DNA from: Aurelia coerulea
Taxonomy: Eukaryota > Cnidaria > Scyphozoa > Semaeostomeae > Ulmaridae
NCBI GenBank assembly: GCA_039566865.1
Contig: CM076959.1
Span: 11,763,501 to 11,827,500, forward strand
DNA length: 64,000 bases
Reading direction: 5' to 3'
Shown here: positions 1-14,300 of the stretch, one piece after another
Numbering within the stretch: position 1 is the stretch's first letter
Layout: each line of letters starts with the position of its first letter
Program-made: the position numbers and the translations under genes
The notes under the pieces: model-generated
What the model was told of the DNA's origin: nothing
What the model saw: the letters and a program-made list of their open reading frames with translations, nothing else
The model's database searches: none

Positions 1-119
1 TATTGTGAAATTGGCAAGAACCCCAGTGCCAAAATGCCCGAGTCATCAAATGCTCTCTTGGCAAATGAGTACGAGGTTAGTGCAAAAATGGGAAATTCAA
101 TTTCGAGCCTATCAGTGTA

Positions 120-960
120 CCTCAAAATCGAAAGGGTTTCGGAAACTTTAACACCTCAAGGGTTCTGGCCCTGACGGTCTGCCCATTTTTCTTAAAGATT
201 GGACTGCCTGTGATAGCCGAATCCCTATGCGATATTTTTGGCCTCTTTTTTGCTCCTGGTGTTTTTCCAGATTGTTTGAAAATTTCGTGGCCAACAGGAT
301 TACAGCTCCATCCACAGGTGTATATTTTGCCATTTCTAGCCAAGCTGCTCGAAAATTTGGTTTATAATCACTACGCTTTTTTTTCAAAAACAAGTTTCTG
401 TTTCCAAATCAATCTGCTTTCCGATTGTTACATCCTGTTGTTACCTGTCCGCTTGCAAGTACAAACGACTGGTGCGTAAATATGGATAAAGGAAAATACA
501 CAGCAAATGCATTTATTGACCTTGAAAGCATTTGATACGGTGGATCATGAAATTATCCTCAAAAGCTAATTAGTTATGGTATTACACGTCGGTAACATTC
601 TTTGTTCGATTCATACCTGAAAAATAGACAGCAATTCTGCAAAGTAAATGCTGCTCTTTCGCAAATAACTGATATCATTTGTGGAGTTCCTTAGTGCTCA
701 TGCCTTGGTCCGCTGCTATTCTTTATCCGAATTGATGACCTTCCTTATTCTTCGGAATTGCAACGTGACTGTGTATGCAGACGACACCAGTTTTTCGTAT
801 GCATTAAAAATATTGATGATCTTAACCACTTTATGAACGACGATTTGAATTGTTTAAAAGATTCGCTTTAGGGAAATAAACTATCCTTAAATGTAAGACT
901 CACGTAGTAGTATTTGGATCCCGTCCAAACAATTTTAAGCTGTCAGCAAATTGTTTGGTC
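120..960 (+). pseudogene. Decayed non-LTR retrotransposon RT fragment
   Basis: Reading across frameshifts and stops gives a recognisable RT. Around 200-370 there is a segment like AESLCDIFGLFFAPGVFPD followed by LPFLAKLLENLVYNH. Around 520-550 comes ALKAFDTVDHEII (RT motif A). Around 690-720 comes CLGPLLFF, and around 770-785 the remains of the Y-A-D-D box. The pieces keep the normal RT order on the + strand. The copy is multiply frameshifted and inactive, and lies in the intron upstream of the first DDB1 exon seen. Confidence 0.7.
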
Positions 961-1229
961 AATAGACAATTACGGAAGAGATCATGCATTGCGTTGTATA
1001 TGGAATCAGCTGCGATTCTATAGAAATTCAATCATCAAACGCAATGCATCTTAGTCAGATGCCTCCGATGCCATCTTCTTTTCCCGTAATCGTCTATTTG
1101 TGTAATATAATTTCTTTCGGCTACAACAGATTACTATTTCCTCCAAAATTCGAAATGCAATCATTCATGCCCTTATGTTTATCAAATGCATATTGTAAAG
1201 CATTGTGCGCATCGTAGTCATAAATAAGG

Positions 1230-1490
1230 GGGCCTTTGGAATAAGAACCCACCCTGGATGCAAGAAAAACAACACGTTCATGAGAAGAAAGTCACTCTTT
1301 TTTGTAGAAAATTTTGTTCTTCTTTAAGGAATTTTACCAACTCTCATGTCTCATGACGATATATGAACTATACGCAACTCATATGCTAAATAGCTGACAG
1401 CAAGGCTTTAATACTAGATGAAAGCAGTCAGCTCAGAACCAGACTCTTTCATTCAATTGCATAAATTGCACCCTGGTTCTTATCTGTAGA
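1230..1490. repeat. Possible short TIR repeat
   Basis: ATAAGAACCCACCCTGG near 1232 is roughly mirrored by CACCCTGGTTCTTAT near 1470-1486. The match is imperfect and no target duplication is clear. The remaining upstream sequence (960-1230) shows nothing recognisable. Confidence 0.25.
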
Positions 1491-1509
1491 GATTTCCTTA
1501 TTGTTGCAG

Positions 1510-1635
1510 TGAATGGAGACACAGTGCATCGAAAAATATCAGCGTTGCGACCTGTAATGGGTCACAAATTGCTTTAGCAGTTGGCAAAGAGCTTTACTAT
1601 ATTGAAATTGATGGAGGGAGCCTTAATGAAGTGAG
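1510..1635 (+). CDS. DDB1: DDB1 exon (first in window)
   Basis: The acceptor is ttgttgcag and the donor GAG|gtaag. It starts with the last base of a split Ser codon and encodes a stretch containing [13 protein letters not shown] and [14 protein letters not shown], matching the propeller B segment of DDB1. It ends with two bases of the next Ser codon (AG|C). Confidence 0.93.
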
Positions 1636-2302
1636 GTAAGTTAAAACATTGTCTTCTTCTCTTGCTTATTTTTTGCATTCTGCTGTTTGTGATTCTGAAC
1701 ATGACGGAAATGGACTAGAATTGTGGAACTAAGTTATGCTTTTTTGTAAAATATTTACGGACAAGTGATACGTATTTTGGGAGTTACCAAGTTGTATGAT
1801 TATGAATGTCCATGCATTGTACAGGTCACTTTGTAGTTGCAATTAGTTAAAAGAATTGGTACAGTAAAGTCGGTAACGAATATCTGCTGAATCTCACGAG
1901 CGTCGATAGGTAACAGGTCCAGGGCCAAGGCTCCGAAGGGGCCCGTAAAACTTCTTACCTAGATTGATTTTCGAAAAATCCAAGAACGACTTATTTTACG
2001 TTAATTTTCAACCAAAAGGTTTTGTGACCATGCTCTTCCTTGAAAAGTAAATCCATTTGCGATATTTTGTAGCTTGCCGATGACCGTTGCATAGCATAGC
2101 ATTTATTCCAAAAAGTTTACGAGGAGTACAGGAGTTAGTAGTTAGGCAGCTTTGAGGACCTGATAAGGGATTTTGTGACTTAGAAGCCCTCAAACGATTG
2201 TTTTGAGTGTGAACAGATATCTTACTGATATTTTCGTTTTGCTGTTGAAAAAAATATTTCCTAGATTTACACGCCTATACGTTTCTCGGATGACTTTAAA
2301 AT

Positions 2303-2339
<37 letters not shown>

Positions 2340-5300
2340 TACTCCTTAAAATCAACTACATTTAACAGATAAACTAAACATAAGATAGAGTGTGCCACTC
2401 ACAGTGAAAATGGACATATGGTCATCGAGTTCCCACTGTGAATAGCACTTACAATAGATAATTAATAAATAGTATAGTTTATCAACACAACATTACCACA
2501 AAAAACACTACATTACGAAGACGTAAACGAATGGGCGCTGCGATTTACTCAAAAATTTAAGGTAACTCTGCCCCCATCCCAACCAGAGCAGAGAGCAGAG
2601 CCACCCTAACTGAATCTTTTTGTTGCTTTCAAATATGCCATCGACGCTTCTAAAATTATACGATTTGCAACAACGGTTAAGTTGTTGCTTCCAAACAGTA
2701 ACAGTTGGCATAAGGATTTTGAATCCATTGATGTAATATCAATCCCGGGAATGTCAGAAAGTTGACCAAGGAGATCTCTTCGCATCGTGTCAAAACGAGG
2801 GCAGTGCAGGAGAAAGTGTTCATTATCCTCTACCGCTTCGCCACAGGCGCAGCAAGGGTTTATACAGTCAAGTCTATGTCTGAATTTATGTTCATTGAGA
2901 GCACTAAATTTCAATCGAATTTTAGTCAGGTATCTAACACCATCTATATCAGAAATGTTGTACATGGAGTTTGTCACAGGTTTTATAATTTGAAGCAGTT
3001 TTTGTTTAAACTCAGAAATGGACCTTGAATTTTTGATCTCGTCGTCGAGTAAATTCCACTCATGGAGTGTGCTCTGGAAATACGTGTTTGAAAAGCGAAC
3101 AGTTCGTACAATATTTTGATCGTAAACCCGCGGATTTCTAAGATTGTACAATATTTGACGCTCCGGAGGGATTTCAGAAAACAAATACTCGGGTGAATGG
3201 GACCCTACTAATTTAAAGAAATGACACAAACGTCTATACCATCGCCTATGGTAAAGGGTTTCCCAGCCTAGTTCATCATAGAGCCTGTTCCTACTTGTAC
3301 CTCTCCATGCTCCAGTCACAGCTAATGCAGCCAAATACTGAGTCTGCTCAAGTCTCCGGGTAAAGTTCAGCTGCATCCCAGGATCATCTCTATGATAGAT
3401 TATATCGCCATAGTCCAAATGGGGCCTCACATATAACTTATAAATCTGATCCAGTACAGCTCTGGAAACATATTTAGAAAGATATCGTATCATACCAATA
3501 CCTCGCCTAGCCTTGACAATAGCCTCTTTGATATGACTCTGAAAATCTAGCTTAGAATCGAGAATCATGCCTAGATGCTTATGCTCTGCTTTTACTGTGA
3601 CCTCATCATTACCTAAGAATAGAGGAGGGTGAGTGGGCTTGAGTCTTTTTGAAGAGAAAATAACTTCTTCCGTTTTATCTGCATTGAATTTCATCTTCCA
3701 TTGCCATGCCCAAAGTCGAACAATTTCAAGATCTCTATTTAAATCATCAGCAGTTTTGTTTTCATCCTTCACAACAGAAAAAAGAGATGTGTCATCGGCA
3801 AAAATTTTTACATCGCAATTTAAGTTCTCCACAATGTCGTTAATGTATACAAGGAAGAACAAAGGACCCAAGACCGAACCTTGTGGCACTCCAGCAGATA
3901 TTTGTGCCCATTGAGAACTTTTTCCATTCAACACAACACGCTGCCTGCGATTTTCTAGAAAGTTACCAAGTAATGACAAGAGATGACCAGAAATTCCGTT
4001 GCACTCAAGTTTGTAAAGTAACCCTTCGTGCCAAACCCTATCAAAAGCTTTCGACAGATCGAGGAAGACGGCCCGTGTTTCTCTGCTGGGAATTTCTTCA
4101 AAAGCGGTATAAATTTTATGAGTTATTGCTAGCAATTGGTTTATTGTCGAGTCACCTGGGTGAAAGCCTGATTGATGTGGAGTTAAGAGTCCATTGTTGC
4201 AAAGGTGTTCATACATGACATCAAAAATCAATTTTTCAAATAGTTTTCCAAAAATTGGTAGAAGTGAAATTGGTCGATAATTATTTTTACACTGCCGGCT
4301 ACCCTTTTTGTGGATAGGAATTATATTTGCCTTCTTCCAGATTGAGGGATAAATTCCTACCTCAAGGCATTTTTCAAAGATTTGGCACAATGGCTCTACT
4401 ACAGAAACATCACACATCTTTATCATAAAAATTGATATATTATCGCAGCCATGAGCTTTGCTGGTATCGAGAGAACGAATTAATCTTAAAACTTTTGCTC
4501 TGTCTATAACAAGACTTTGCAAAAGCACATTGCATCGAGGTCGGAAGTTTGGAAGGGTGCTCCCAGTTGATACCGCACAACACTGTTCCACAAAATAATC
4601 ATTTAAAACATTAGCTTTTTCTTGTACGTTGGTTAGGAATAAACCATTTTCTAACAATGGCGGTATGTTAAACGTCTTCTTGTTGTTTATTAATCTGTTT
4701 AGAGTTGACCAATACTCTTTCAAGCCTTGTTTTGGATCGGACAATTTTCTACCTAATTTCAAAAAATAGCTTTCCTTGGCCTTGACAATGAGTTTTGAAG
4801 TAGCATTGCGAACATTTTTAACTCTTTCCCAATCTTCTTCCCTCCTCCCACGTTGAACAAAATTTCTGTAAGTTCTTTGCTTGCGTTTAATTGATTTTTT
4901 AAGTTCTGGGGTTATCCATGGGGGGTCCTTGTCATTGCATGTAACAATTTTGTTCGGAATATTTGAAGACAGGATAAAAGACAGGTTGTTTGTGAATATT
5001 TCCGTCATTTCATCCGGTCCAAGCCCACTAAAACGAGAGTGCCAGTTAATTTCATTAATCATATCCTGGATGGATTGCGAATCAGCCTTTGAGTAATCCC
5101 AAAGAGTTCTTTTGTATGGTGGTGGGGAAGGTACAGATATGTTGAGTTTTCCATATATTATTTGATGTTGGCAATGATTATCCAAGGAGAGATGGACGCC
5201 AGATTCCACAAATAAATTAGGTTTGTCAGTAATGATTAGGTCGATACAGGACATTCCTTCACCCCTGATATTCGTTGGTTCATCAATCAGCTGTGTTAAG

Positions 5301-8300
5301 TTATTTGTCTCAATTATTTCATCAAGTGCCGTTCCCTCTGGACTTTCTACATCTGCTGCCCACCATTGGGAAGATCTACAGTTTAGGTCTCCAGTAATGA
5401 TTAGAGAGTGAGGCCTTTCCCCTCGAAGCTGGTTTAATGCCATCTGCAAACTGGCAATGAAATGTTCAAATTGCTCACTGTTTTGACTCGGGCTGCGATA
5501 GACTGCGATGAAAAATATTTTCTTGCGAGCAATTCTTATTTCAGTAACAATCATCTCTTGCATCAATTCAAGATCTGTCCTTCGCTTAATTGGCAAGCCC
5601 TCTCGAAAATACAAACATACGCCACCCTTTCTGGTGTTACTAGGGTGGTCATTTCGATAGATTTCTTTGCTAAAGCCCTCGATGAAAATATCCTCATTAC
5701 TAATGGAACTATTTAGCATGGACTCGGAAATCGCAATGACATCAGATCGATGAATGGAATTATATGCTTCAATTAGTGAGATCTTAATATTGTCCCTGGC
5801 ACATATGCTATTCAAATTCCAATGAAAAAATTTAAGACAATTGTCAGTGTGAGGACCTGGATTTGTCTCGATATCACCCGCAAATAGCAAAAGGAATTTT
5901 AGAGAAAACACGTCCTCAGAAGAAACACAAACCAAATAGGTCATGACAAATGCAAAGTGGGTAATACGCTGTACTTGATCCAAAACTTTCCTACGAAACA
6001 CCGGACACTTTTGAAAGATTGTGATGAACCCTTGGAAGGAAAGGAGGGAACGTGAAATCGCAAAGCAAACCGTAACTTGAGTGTATAACGTTATATCAAC
6101 GAAAATAGAGACAGGATCATGTGAGGCAGCCAAACTTGTTCCGAAAACATCAGATATTAATGAGAGAGATGAGATAACAAGAACTGACAGAGGGAGGGTT
6201 ACAACTGATAACCAGATAAAGACGTACAAGTAGGCAAGGCAGTAAATGGAGGACAACAAATTACCACATGGGAAATTAACGCTGACCTTTGTTAAGAAAA
6301 TGTACCTGCTAAACGCTATCCCTGCCCGCCATTCATCAATTCCTACTGGCATTTGAGACGAACTGTAAAATCTCCTGGGTCATACTTTACTCGGGATTTG
6401 TTTGACCTAAGCATACTCTTGAGAAAACATATCTGAAATATATCGCAGCCATTTAAACGAAAAAAAAACATTCAACTATACACTTTAAACAAAAACACAC
6501 ACATATGACGATAAACATTAATAGAATAGACGCAAAAAGGGATCCTCTAGGGACATCAGACATTGACGATATCGCAATTTAGTTGTGAGATTTCTGTGGG
6601 CATGCTTTCCTGCTAGGAAAATATCTCTGGGAACAAAAGTAATTGATATTTCACCTAATTAAATTGATCATAATAAGTTGCAAGAAAGGTCACCTTAAAC
6701 ATGGCCTTTGGGGATTTCAGTATTTCGATCGCTAACAAGATGCAAGAAAAATCAAAGTGGTGCTTCCCCTTGAGAAAGAATGGGTAACAAGGTTGTTTTA
6801 ACAAGGACAGATAACTTTACAACAGAACCCGCCACCCCTCACCGACACCCGGGCACAAAGCAACCCGCGACCACAGACAAAGGGAACCCCACGCCCGGCC
6901 GGCCAAGACACAAACAAAAACAAAGCAAGCCGCAAAAATGAGAGTTTGAGCAATTTTCACAAACCTTTATTCCTTTAAAAGGGCGATTCCTTCATGTTCC
7001 GGGAGTTTAAAGTGTGTGGTCACAATATAATTTTCCTTCCAGGGGCCCCGTCGTGAAAATTACTCTGGGACCAAGCTGGCCCTCGATCTAGTTAAGTTTC
7101 TTGGAGGCTGGATAATGGAACACAACAGCCATACTTCTACTTCTCAAACTTTACATAACTGGTGGATATTCAACGTCTGTTTTAAAGCTTTGTTCAGAAA
7201 CTGATTCAAAACAAATTTGCGCATACCAAGAATAGGCAATTTACTGACATTCTATAACTATTGTATTCATTATTCTTTCGCTCGAGTTTTTTCGTATGCT
7301 GTATTGCAGCACAGGGCTCAAATCTTTAAAAGGTGTTGTAAAATTTTGTCATCAGTTTCTTCGAACTGTATGGTTTGAAAAGAATTAAGTAAATATTACC
7401 TTGCAAGTAACTTTTTTCATATGACTATTATTTTCAAAATGGTGTCGTTTTTTTTTTTAATTCATGGAATGTTCTGAAAATTGAAATCATCGTAAATCCT
7501 AAATTTAGAGAAAAGAAATGATAGACTCGTCAAGAAAACCATAGTTTATGAGGATCTACTGTATGGTGGCAAGCAGAAATCTGTCGCTCTTCAGGTTTAC
7601 GGTTTGGACATTTGATGACGTCGCAACCTCAAATGGGGTAAATTCCGCCATTTTGAAAATGATGAAGTTATCAAACAAATTTCCTGGTAGAATTATAGCA
7701 AAGTAACGTAAGTTTCTTTCAAGCCATTCAGTTCAAAGAAAAAGATCATAGAATTGTAAAGCACGTGTTTAAAGATTTGAACCGTACGCTGCTGTCAATT
7801 ATTTGGATTGGATGTATGATGTACAACCTGTCTTACGCTAGAACGTTCGCATTTCTCATTGGTCTAACCTACCTTTATTTTAGCAAATCAACTCTTGAAC
7901 ATGAAATAGCGTGTTTGGATATCTCACAGACAGGTAAATTGTTTGGTTTTTGTTGGTTAGTTCTCATGAAAGACATCAGCTAAACCAGATGAAAGTAGAG
8001 CCTTTTCCATGAGTCGTACTGCAGACTTCTTTCGGCGATTTTGAAGGCATTTGTTTGGTATACCCTAGAATCGTGCAGTTTGAGATAGTTTTCCTGGCCA
8101 GTTTCACCCCAAAATGGATAACTTTTTACTGTTATTTATTTCTCGTACTTGTACATAATATGGTGATATTACATTTTTTGATAGCGATTTTTACGGTAAA
8201 TTTGGTGTTGATTCATGCAGACATATTGTCACTTCATTCGCTTCGAAAGTCAGATTTGGGGTAAATCGGGCCATTGCAAAACTTAGCACCGGACTGGGAT

Positions 8301-11300
8301 TTTGAAAATGCTTCATTTATTTATCTAAATCAATAAATTCTAAAAGTTTGGAGGCTGTTCAAATAATTCGAAAACTTTAGCGGATGGATAGGCGAACATC
8401 TAAGAGGAGGGATGACTTCAAAGAAGCGACAAGCAACTTGCAACTGAGGGGTTAGTGGCGCTGTTTACAAATTATCATCGCAAAGGCAAGTTTCTCGCAG
8501 CTTTCTCGTACTAATGTCGGTTTCCTTCAAGAAAAGTTCCGTCGTGCAAGCGTTTCATTGATTTGGATCTTGCTGAGAATTGCTACCATATCCTTTCCCT
8601 GCTCATTATCCTGAAGGAGAATTTAAGAACAATCTTATGTAGTTTTACCAAATTTCCTATGGAAACCTTAGACATTTTCGAAAGATTTGCACCAAAGCGA
8701 GATGGTGTCACGTTTTCAACGCTGCTGCGACGTTATGCTCTCAGGATGAATAGGTTGAAAACAACAATCTTTGTCTGCGTCAAGAGCATCAATTTGACAA
8801 GATTTTAAAATCCAAAGAAATTTATTTCCCGTGGTATTTCCCTTCCCGTTGTTATCACATTGATCAAAGTTCTTTAAGCAAACCACTAGTAAAACATAGT
8901 TTATGCAAGCAATTTCTGCCGTTTTCTTGCAGGAGGAAGCACTGCTAAATCAAGTCTTGTTACCGCTGGTCTATGGACAGACATCTCTGCTAGAATTTTC
9001 AGGTTACCAAACTTAGAACAGCTGCATGTTGAGAAACTTGGCGGAGGTAAGTTAATTCAATTATTTTATATCATTCGTTTCGTTCCGTAATTTGAAGGTG
9101 AGCCACACTTGTTCGGATTTGTAATTTTCGAGAGGCCTCCATACTTGAAGTTGCTATTTTGTTTATGCTGTGAAAAGTCATTGTTCACAATGAAATTACT
9201 AAAGGATACTCAGAATGGAAGTAAATCTAGATAACAGCATAGGAGGTCAGATCTTTAAAAGGATTGCTTGCACAAATGGCTAATTCGTCTTTCGTTTAAT
9301 TTCATGGCTTGAAAGAAACTTAGCTACTTTGCTATAATTATTTTGTTGACAATCGTTAATGTCTTGATTATTTTCAATATTACAGTGTTCTTCTTTTCAT
9401 TGAAAGAACTTGCGAAAAGCTTTGAAAAAAAACATCGTAGGTCATATATAATGCAGGGAAAACGGTGCAATCTTCAAGATGACGTCATGACCTCAAAACT
9501 GGTTTCAACAAAGAGAAATTCTGCATATTCTGAACATGAGCAAAACATCAAATGTTTCCAAAAAACAATTTTAGCAAAATAGCCGAAGTTCATTTTCAGT
9601 CATTAAGTCATACTAAACATGCATTAACCATTTGTGCAATCCTTTTTAAAAATTTGATGCCTATTCTATGAGTAGCAGAAGCATGAATAAGTTGATGAAG
9701 TAGTAGCCTACGCGTAGACCCATTATCCCAAAGGAGGAAAGGCTCTACGGAACAAAGAACAAAGGCTTGCTACGGCCGCCCAATTAAAGTCATTCTAATC
9801 CCCTTTTCAAATTATTTGTGAAACGCGTTGAAACCATAGCAATAGAAATATTTCTATGGTTGAAACAAAAGCTGCATAAATTAAGTTTCCAGAAATCTAG
9901 AAACCTCAGTAGCAAGCTTTTGCTCTTTGTTTCGTAGACCCTTTCCTCCTTTGGGATAATGGGTCTACGCGTAGGCTAATGAAGTAGTTGGAGGCTTTGA
10001 TTTGTTACCTTCATAAGATCAAAGGGAACTCTCTTGGGTGACTCACAGACCAATTTCTTTTTCTTTTCATAATGATCATATCACCCGTGAGCCTCTGCAC
10101 ATGCTCTGCATACTTACTTTGGCAAATATTGATTCTGAATCTTTTTTCTGTAGAGGTAATTTTTTACCCGTTCCCTCATTTAAATTATTTACATTTTGGA
10201 AGGACAAAGCTGCTTGTTTTGCAATTATTCATGTTAGTAGGTTTACAGTTTCGATGAAAATTCGTATTAATGGTCTTTAAACCGCCATGGACCATGCCAA
10301 AGTATTTGCAAGTACATGCCCTTTTACATGCCGACATGAACTAAATAACTTTGCGTAAGATTTGGTCGTTGCTTTTTCGTGATCAAAAGACTGAAGCTAC
10401 AAGAATAGTGTCATCTAAGGCCTATTCGACACAAATGCATCGATTTAATAAATTCTATCGTTATAAGGTCCTTATTTATTCAGTAAGTTAAATGAACAGA
10501 TGACACAAATATCTACGATCTAAATGCGAGAAATTCGTATTGATCAAATCCTTTTTGCAAGGAACGGCATTTGTAAATTTCAGTCGATGAATCATGGTAA
10601 CTCTTAACAAGCTTTGCGTTATACCTGTCTATGAGATCTACCTGAATAAAATGGAAGGGAAAATTGTTGGTTGAAATCAAAGCGCAAACATGAAAGGACA
10701 ACTAATAATGGAAAGGTGTCCTAATCCAGAGTCCTATTTCCCTTGACCATATATTGGACTACTTTGCGCACAGTCCCAAAATTCCCATTGATACTGGAAA
10801 ATTGATACTGGAAAATTGCTTCCTTGACTAAGCTGTTTCTTTTGATTGCTTATTGAGGCAATTAAATGATAAAAAACCCTAGCATTGGAAACAACCAATC
10901 TTGCAACGCATCATCTACATCAAGTAACGATCGTTCCTATGTAGATTTAATGGCATCCTCTACACGTGAACCTGAGCAAGCAAGACCAAATAGATAAGGC
11001 ACCCTGATGTATGACATGTAAGACAATTACCACGCTAGACACTAAACCCTGGACAATAAATTTGCCCTCTATCCCTTATGGTTACATTTTGATGTTTAAT
11101 ATTCTTTCATTTTACAGAAATAATTCCACGGTCAATCTTGATGACGACGTTTGAAAATATCGATTACTTACTCTGTGCACTGGGGGATGGCACGCTTTTC
11201 TATTTTTGCTTAGATACTTTCAGTGGTAAGATCCATCATTTCTAGTTTCCTATACTTTGTACAAGATATACCGGGTGTCCCAAAATGATGTATTATCGTT

Positions 11301-14300
11301 TGATTGCTTGTATGTCCATAACCAATGAACGGATTTTCAAAAACTTTGTTTTATTTGATTTCCTAAAGGCTTGTTAAGATGTTGGTTGGGATTTTACCAG
11401 TTTTTGAAAATCGGTTCATCGGTAATGGACATACAACCATTCAAACGATAATACATCATTTTGGGACACCCAGTATATATTCTTATTTGAAGTGCATTTT
11501 GTTGACTCAAGACTTGACAACAGCGGTGAATACCGAAAGGATTATTTGACATAATGGAATATTTGTCATGTTTCCTCCCACCAGTGATTATAATCAATGG
11601 TATTGATAAATCCCGTATGTTATACGCTAAGTTTTCTTTGGTAAATACACAAAATATCTTTAAATGAGTTAATAGCCTGGAGCTTAATATACTAAACGTT
11701 TCGGGCTTAACCGTTCATCAGCAGTTTCTTTGGTAAGTCCATGCCTTCTTATTCAGAAACCATAATTTAAACACACTTGTTCTCTTTTCAAAATTCTGGC
11801 AGCAAGAGGCAGCCGGAGGGCTGGGAAATTGCGAGAAAACAACACAAACGTGTAACCGTCCCTAAAGTCGTGGTTTATGAGAAGAAGGTATGCAATTACC
11901 ACAATAGAGATCTTGTTGTCAGGAACTATTTGCGGCATGAAATTTTTAATAATAATGAAAGTTATGAAACCATTTCATATCCAGTTTTATTTTGAAATGA
12001 GGCAAGCAGGAGCAAAGTTTGCTAAACCTATGTTGTAGGAGCAACCTGTGTTCAATAGCAGAGACGTCAATTGTTCAATCTTTTGTTTATTTTCCTAACT
12101 TTTTCCAATAGTACATCGACTTGTTTTATGATTTGAGGAATTCTGTTGAGCAAATTTAATCATCGATTAAGTTTTCATTTAATGTTTTTTGGATACTAGT
12201 ATTCTTTGATAGATTTGACAATGACTGCAAAATAAAATCAATTTTGACTTCCTATTTGATTCGCTATGACATGGAGGTATTGCATTCAACAACCTTCTTT
12301 TGCCAATGATAATGAAGTATGATGTTGGGAAGTGTTTTTTGCAAAAGAAGATATTTAAGGGTCTCTGGTCTCAGCTTTCGCAGAAACTTAATGTTTTAAA
12401 GCTCGCATAATCTTATGTCTAAAATTAATTCAAGATCTTACTGGAAAGGATATTTTACCATGGAGCCCGTTCATTAAATCGTTATTTTTAATATTCAATC
12501 AAATGTCGAACTAATTTCTTGGGACACCCTGTAGATCATTGATCTCTGAGATCACTTCTTCTCAAAGGTATGATGACTGAACGCAAGAAAGTGACGCTTG
12601 GAACACAACCCATCGTTTTGCGAACTTTCAAATCTCTTGTGACAACAAATGTGTTTGCTTGCTCCGATCGTCCGACTGTTATTTACTCAAGCAATCGAAA
12701 ACTCGTGTTTTCTAACGTCAATTTAAAGGTTTGTGAAAACATACTTTAGTTGCTTGCAGAAATAGGACTCTGTTACCCACAGTGACAAAAACATGTGCGC
12801 AGTTTGAATGGCTGCTTCAAAGGAGCCAAAATAACTGATGGGCGCATGTCATGGCCTGCATTGCTTGTGTTGCACGAGACCATTTTTAGCAACCCTGGAT
12901 ATGTTATATATCCTTGGTTATCACAAAATCCAATTTATGACCATCTGTTTCACTTGTGAACATCAGAAAAACCAGGCTAGGTGCATTTTTTCGATCGATT
13001 TCTTTGATTTTTTCGTTATGGAGAATAATGAATCTCTGGTTTTGAGGCAGCCAATTATTTTGACTTTCTTGCTCCATAAATCAGCATCTACTTATCAGAA
13101 TTACTCAAACTTTGTATCAACTTTCAAGTTGAAGCTCTTTCTATCAAAATTCTCAACATCGGGAAAGTTTGATTATGGCTGCTCCCAGCAGCCATTCAAA
13201 CGGTGCACACGCTTTTCTGGGACACCCTGTAGTATTGCCCTGATTGGCTAATTCCAATCGAAACAGCGGAAAAATCACACATCAAGACAAAAGACCGGTA
13301 TATATAGCGATCTAGTTTAAAAATAGAACAAAAGAAGGCCTCGTGCCTTTCTTTGTCCACTTGTTTTAGTGATCTATTGAGACCAACAAATATATTGGAA
13401 TGCAATAGAGTATACTTAGATGGCCAGACCCCTAACCTAAGTAGCCATCATTTGTCTTGAATTGTTGTTTCATTATTTTGCTATGTAATGAACTGAGTGA
13501 CCAGATAAGTTTTCTTTCGACTTCCAAAAGATGTTTAAACGTTTGGAAACTGTTTAATTGAATCGACTTTTGCTAGCCAAAAGATAGCCTTACCTGATCT
13601 ATTAATCAAAACGTTGATGAAATAGTCAATTTATGTTTAACACTTGATCAGATCAGAGCGATGGGATTTTTGTAAACTTTTCATAATATTTTTGCAAATT
13701 TATTTTGGAAGAGAGCATACATTATTTATCTTTCCCTTTACTTCCTTTGTGGATCTTCCGTCACTGGTGAATACTTTATGGAAACGTCTATAAATTTTAA
13801 TAAATTTCTTAGATTGTCTACTTAGATGTATGTAAGCAGAAATATAATTCAACGAATACAGCCTAATGTAGGTCGCTGGAAGTTTACTTAGCTTGTTCCA
13901 AATACAATATAAGAAGAAATCAAGGGAATGATGTAATGAGGCTAGATGAGAAGTGAAATAATAGAAATTGATGGATGACGTCAGTTGTTGATTATCTCAT
14001 CGGTATGCAGCTCCTGTGCTAATTTAAAGATATCCTTTTTCTTCAGGATGTGAGCTACGTGTGTCAACTGAATTCTGAAGGATACAAGGATAGGTAATGA
14101 ATCTCATGCAGAATTTGGAACCTAGATTCAAATATTTGTAGGGTAGGGTGGAGTGGGACAATATGGGTCATTGACAGTTTCAAAAATGTTACTCTTATTG
14201 TGCTTCGTTGGAGAAAATCAGTTTGTGTCATAGGCCAAGACTGTTTTATCCATAGAAAATGTTGCAAGTTCACAACCAAGAACACTTTGCCTTAGTTTCA

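Larger units (their letters stand above)
2311..6934 (-). mobile_element. Full-length APE-type non-LTR retrotransposon (LINE)
   Basis: On the minus strand the element starts near 6934 with a GC-rich 5' UTR of about 580 nt. It encodes one 1248-aa ORF (2606-6352) and ends in a 3' UTR and a poly(A) tail, seen as the T run at 2308-2336. It is flanked by a 13-bp target-site duplication AAAATGAGAGTTT at 2298-2310 and 6935-6947, the last Ts of the left copy merging with the tail. The intact ORF and perfect duplication suggest a recent insertion. The domain order (hydrophobic leader, 2A motif, APE endonuclease, RT, C-terminal Cys/His cluster) fits the Jockey/CR1 group of LINEs; the exact clade is not determined. 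Confidence 0.93.

Noticed and set aside
2762..5716. Plus-strand ORFs of 62-111 aa across the LINE
   Set aside because: All lie antisense to the intact 1248-aa LINE ORF.
12838..13251. 137-aa ORF as a host gene
   Set aside because: Covers the interior and right end of a degenerate MITE; no conserved domain or splice context.
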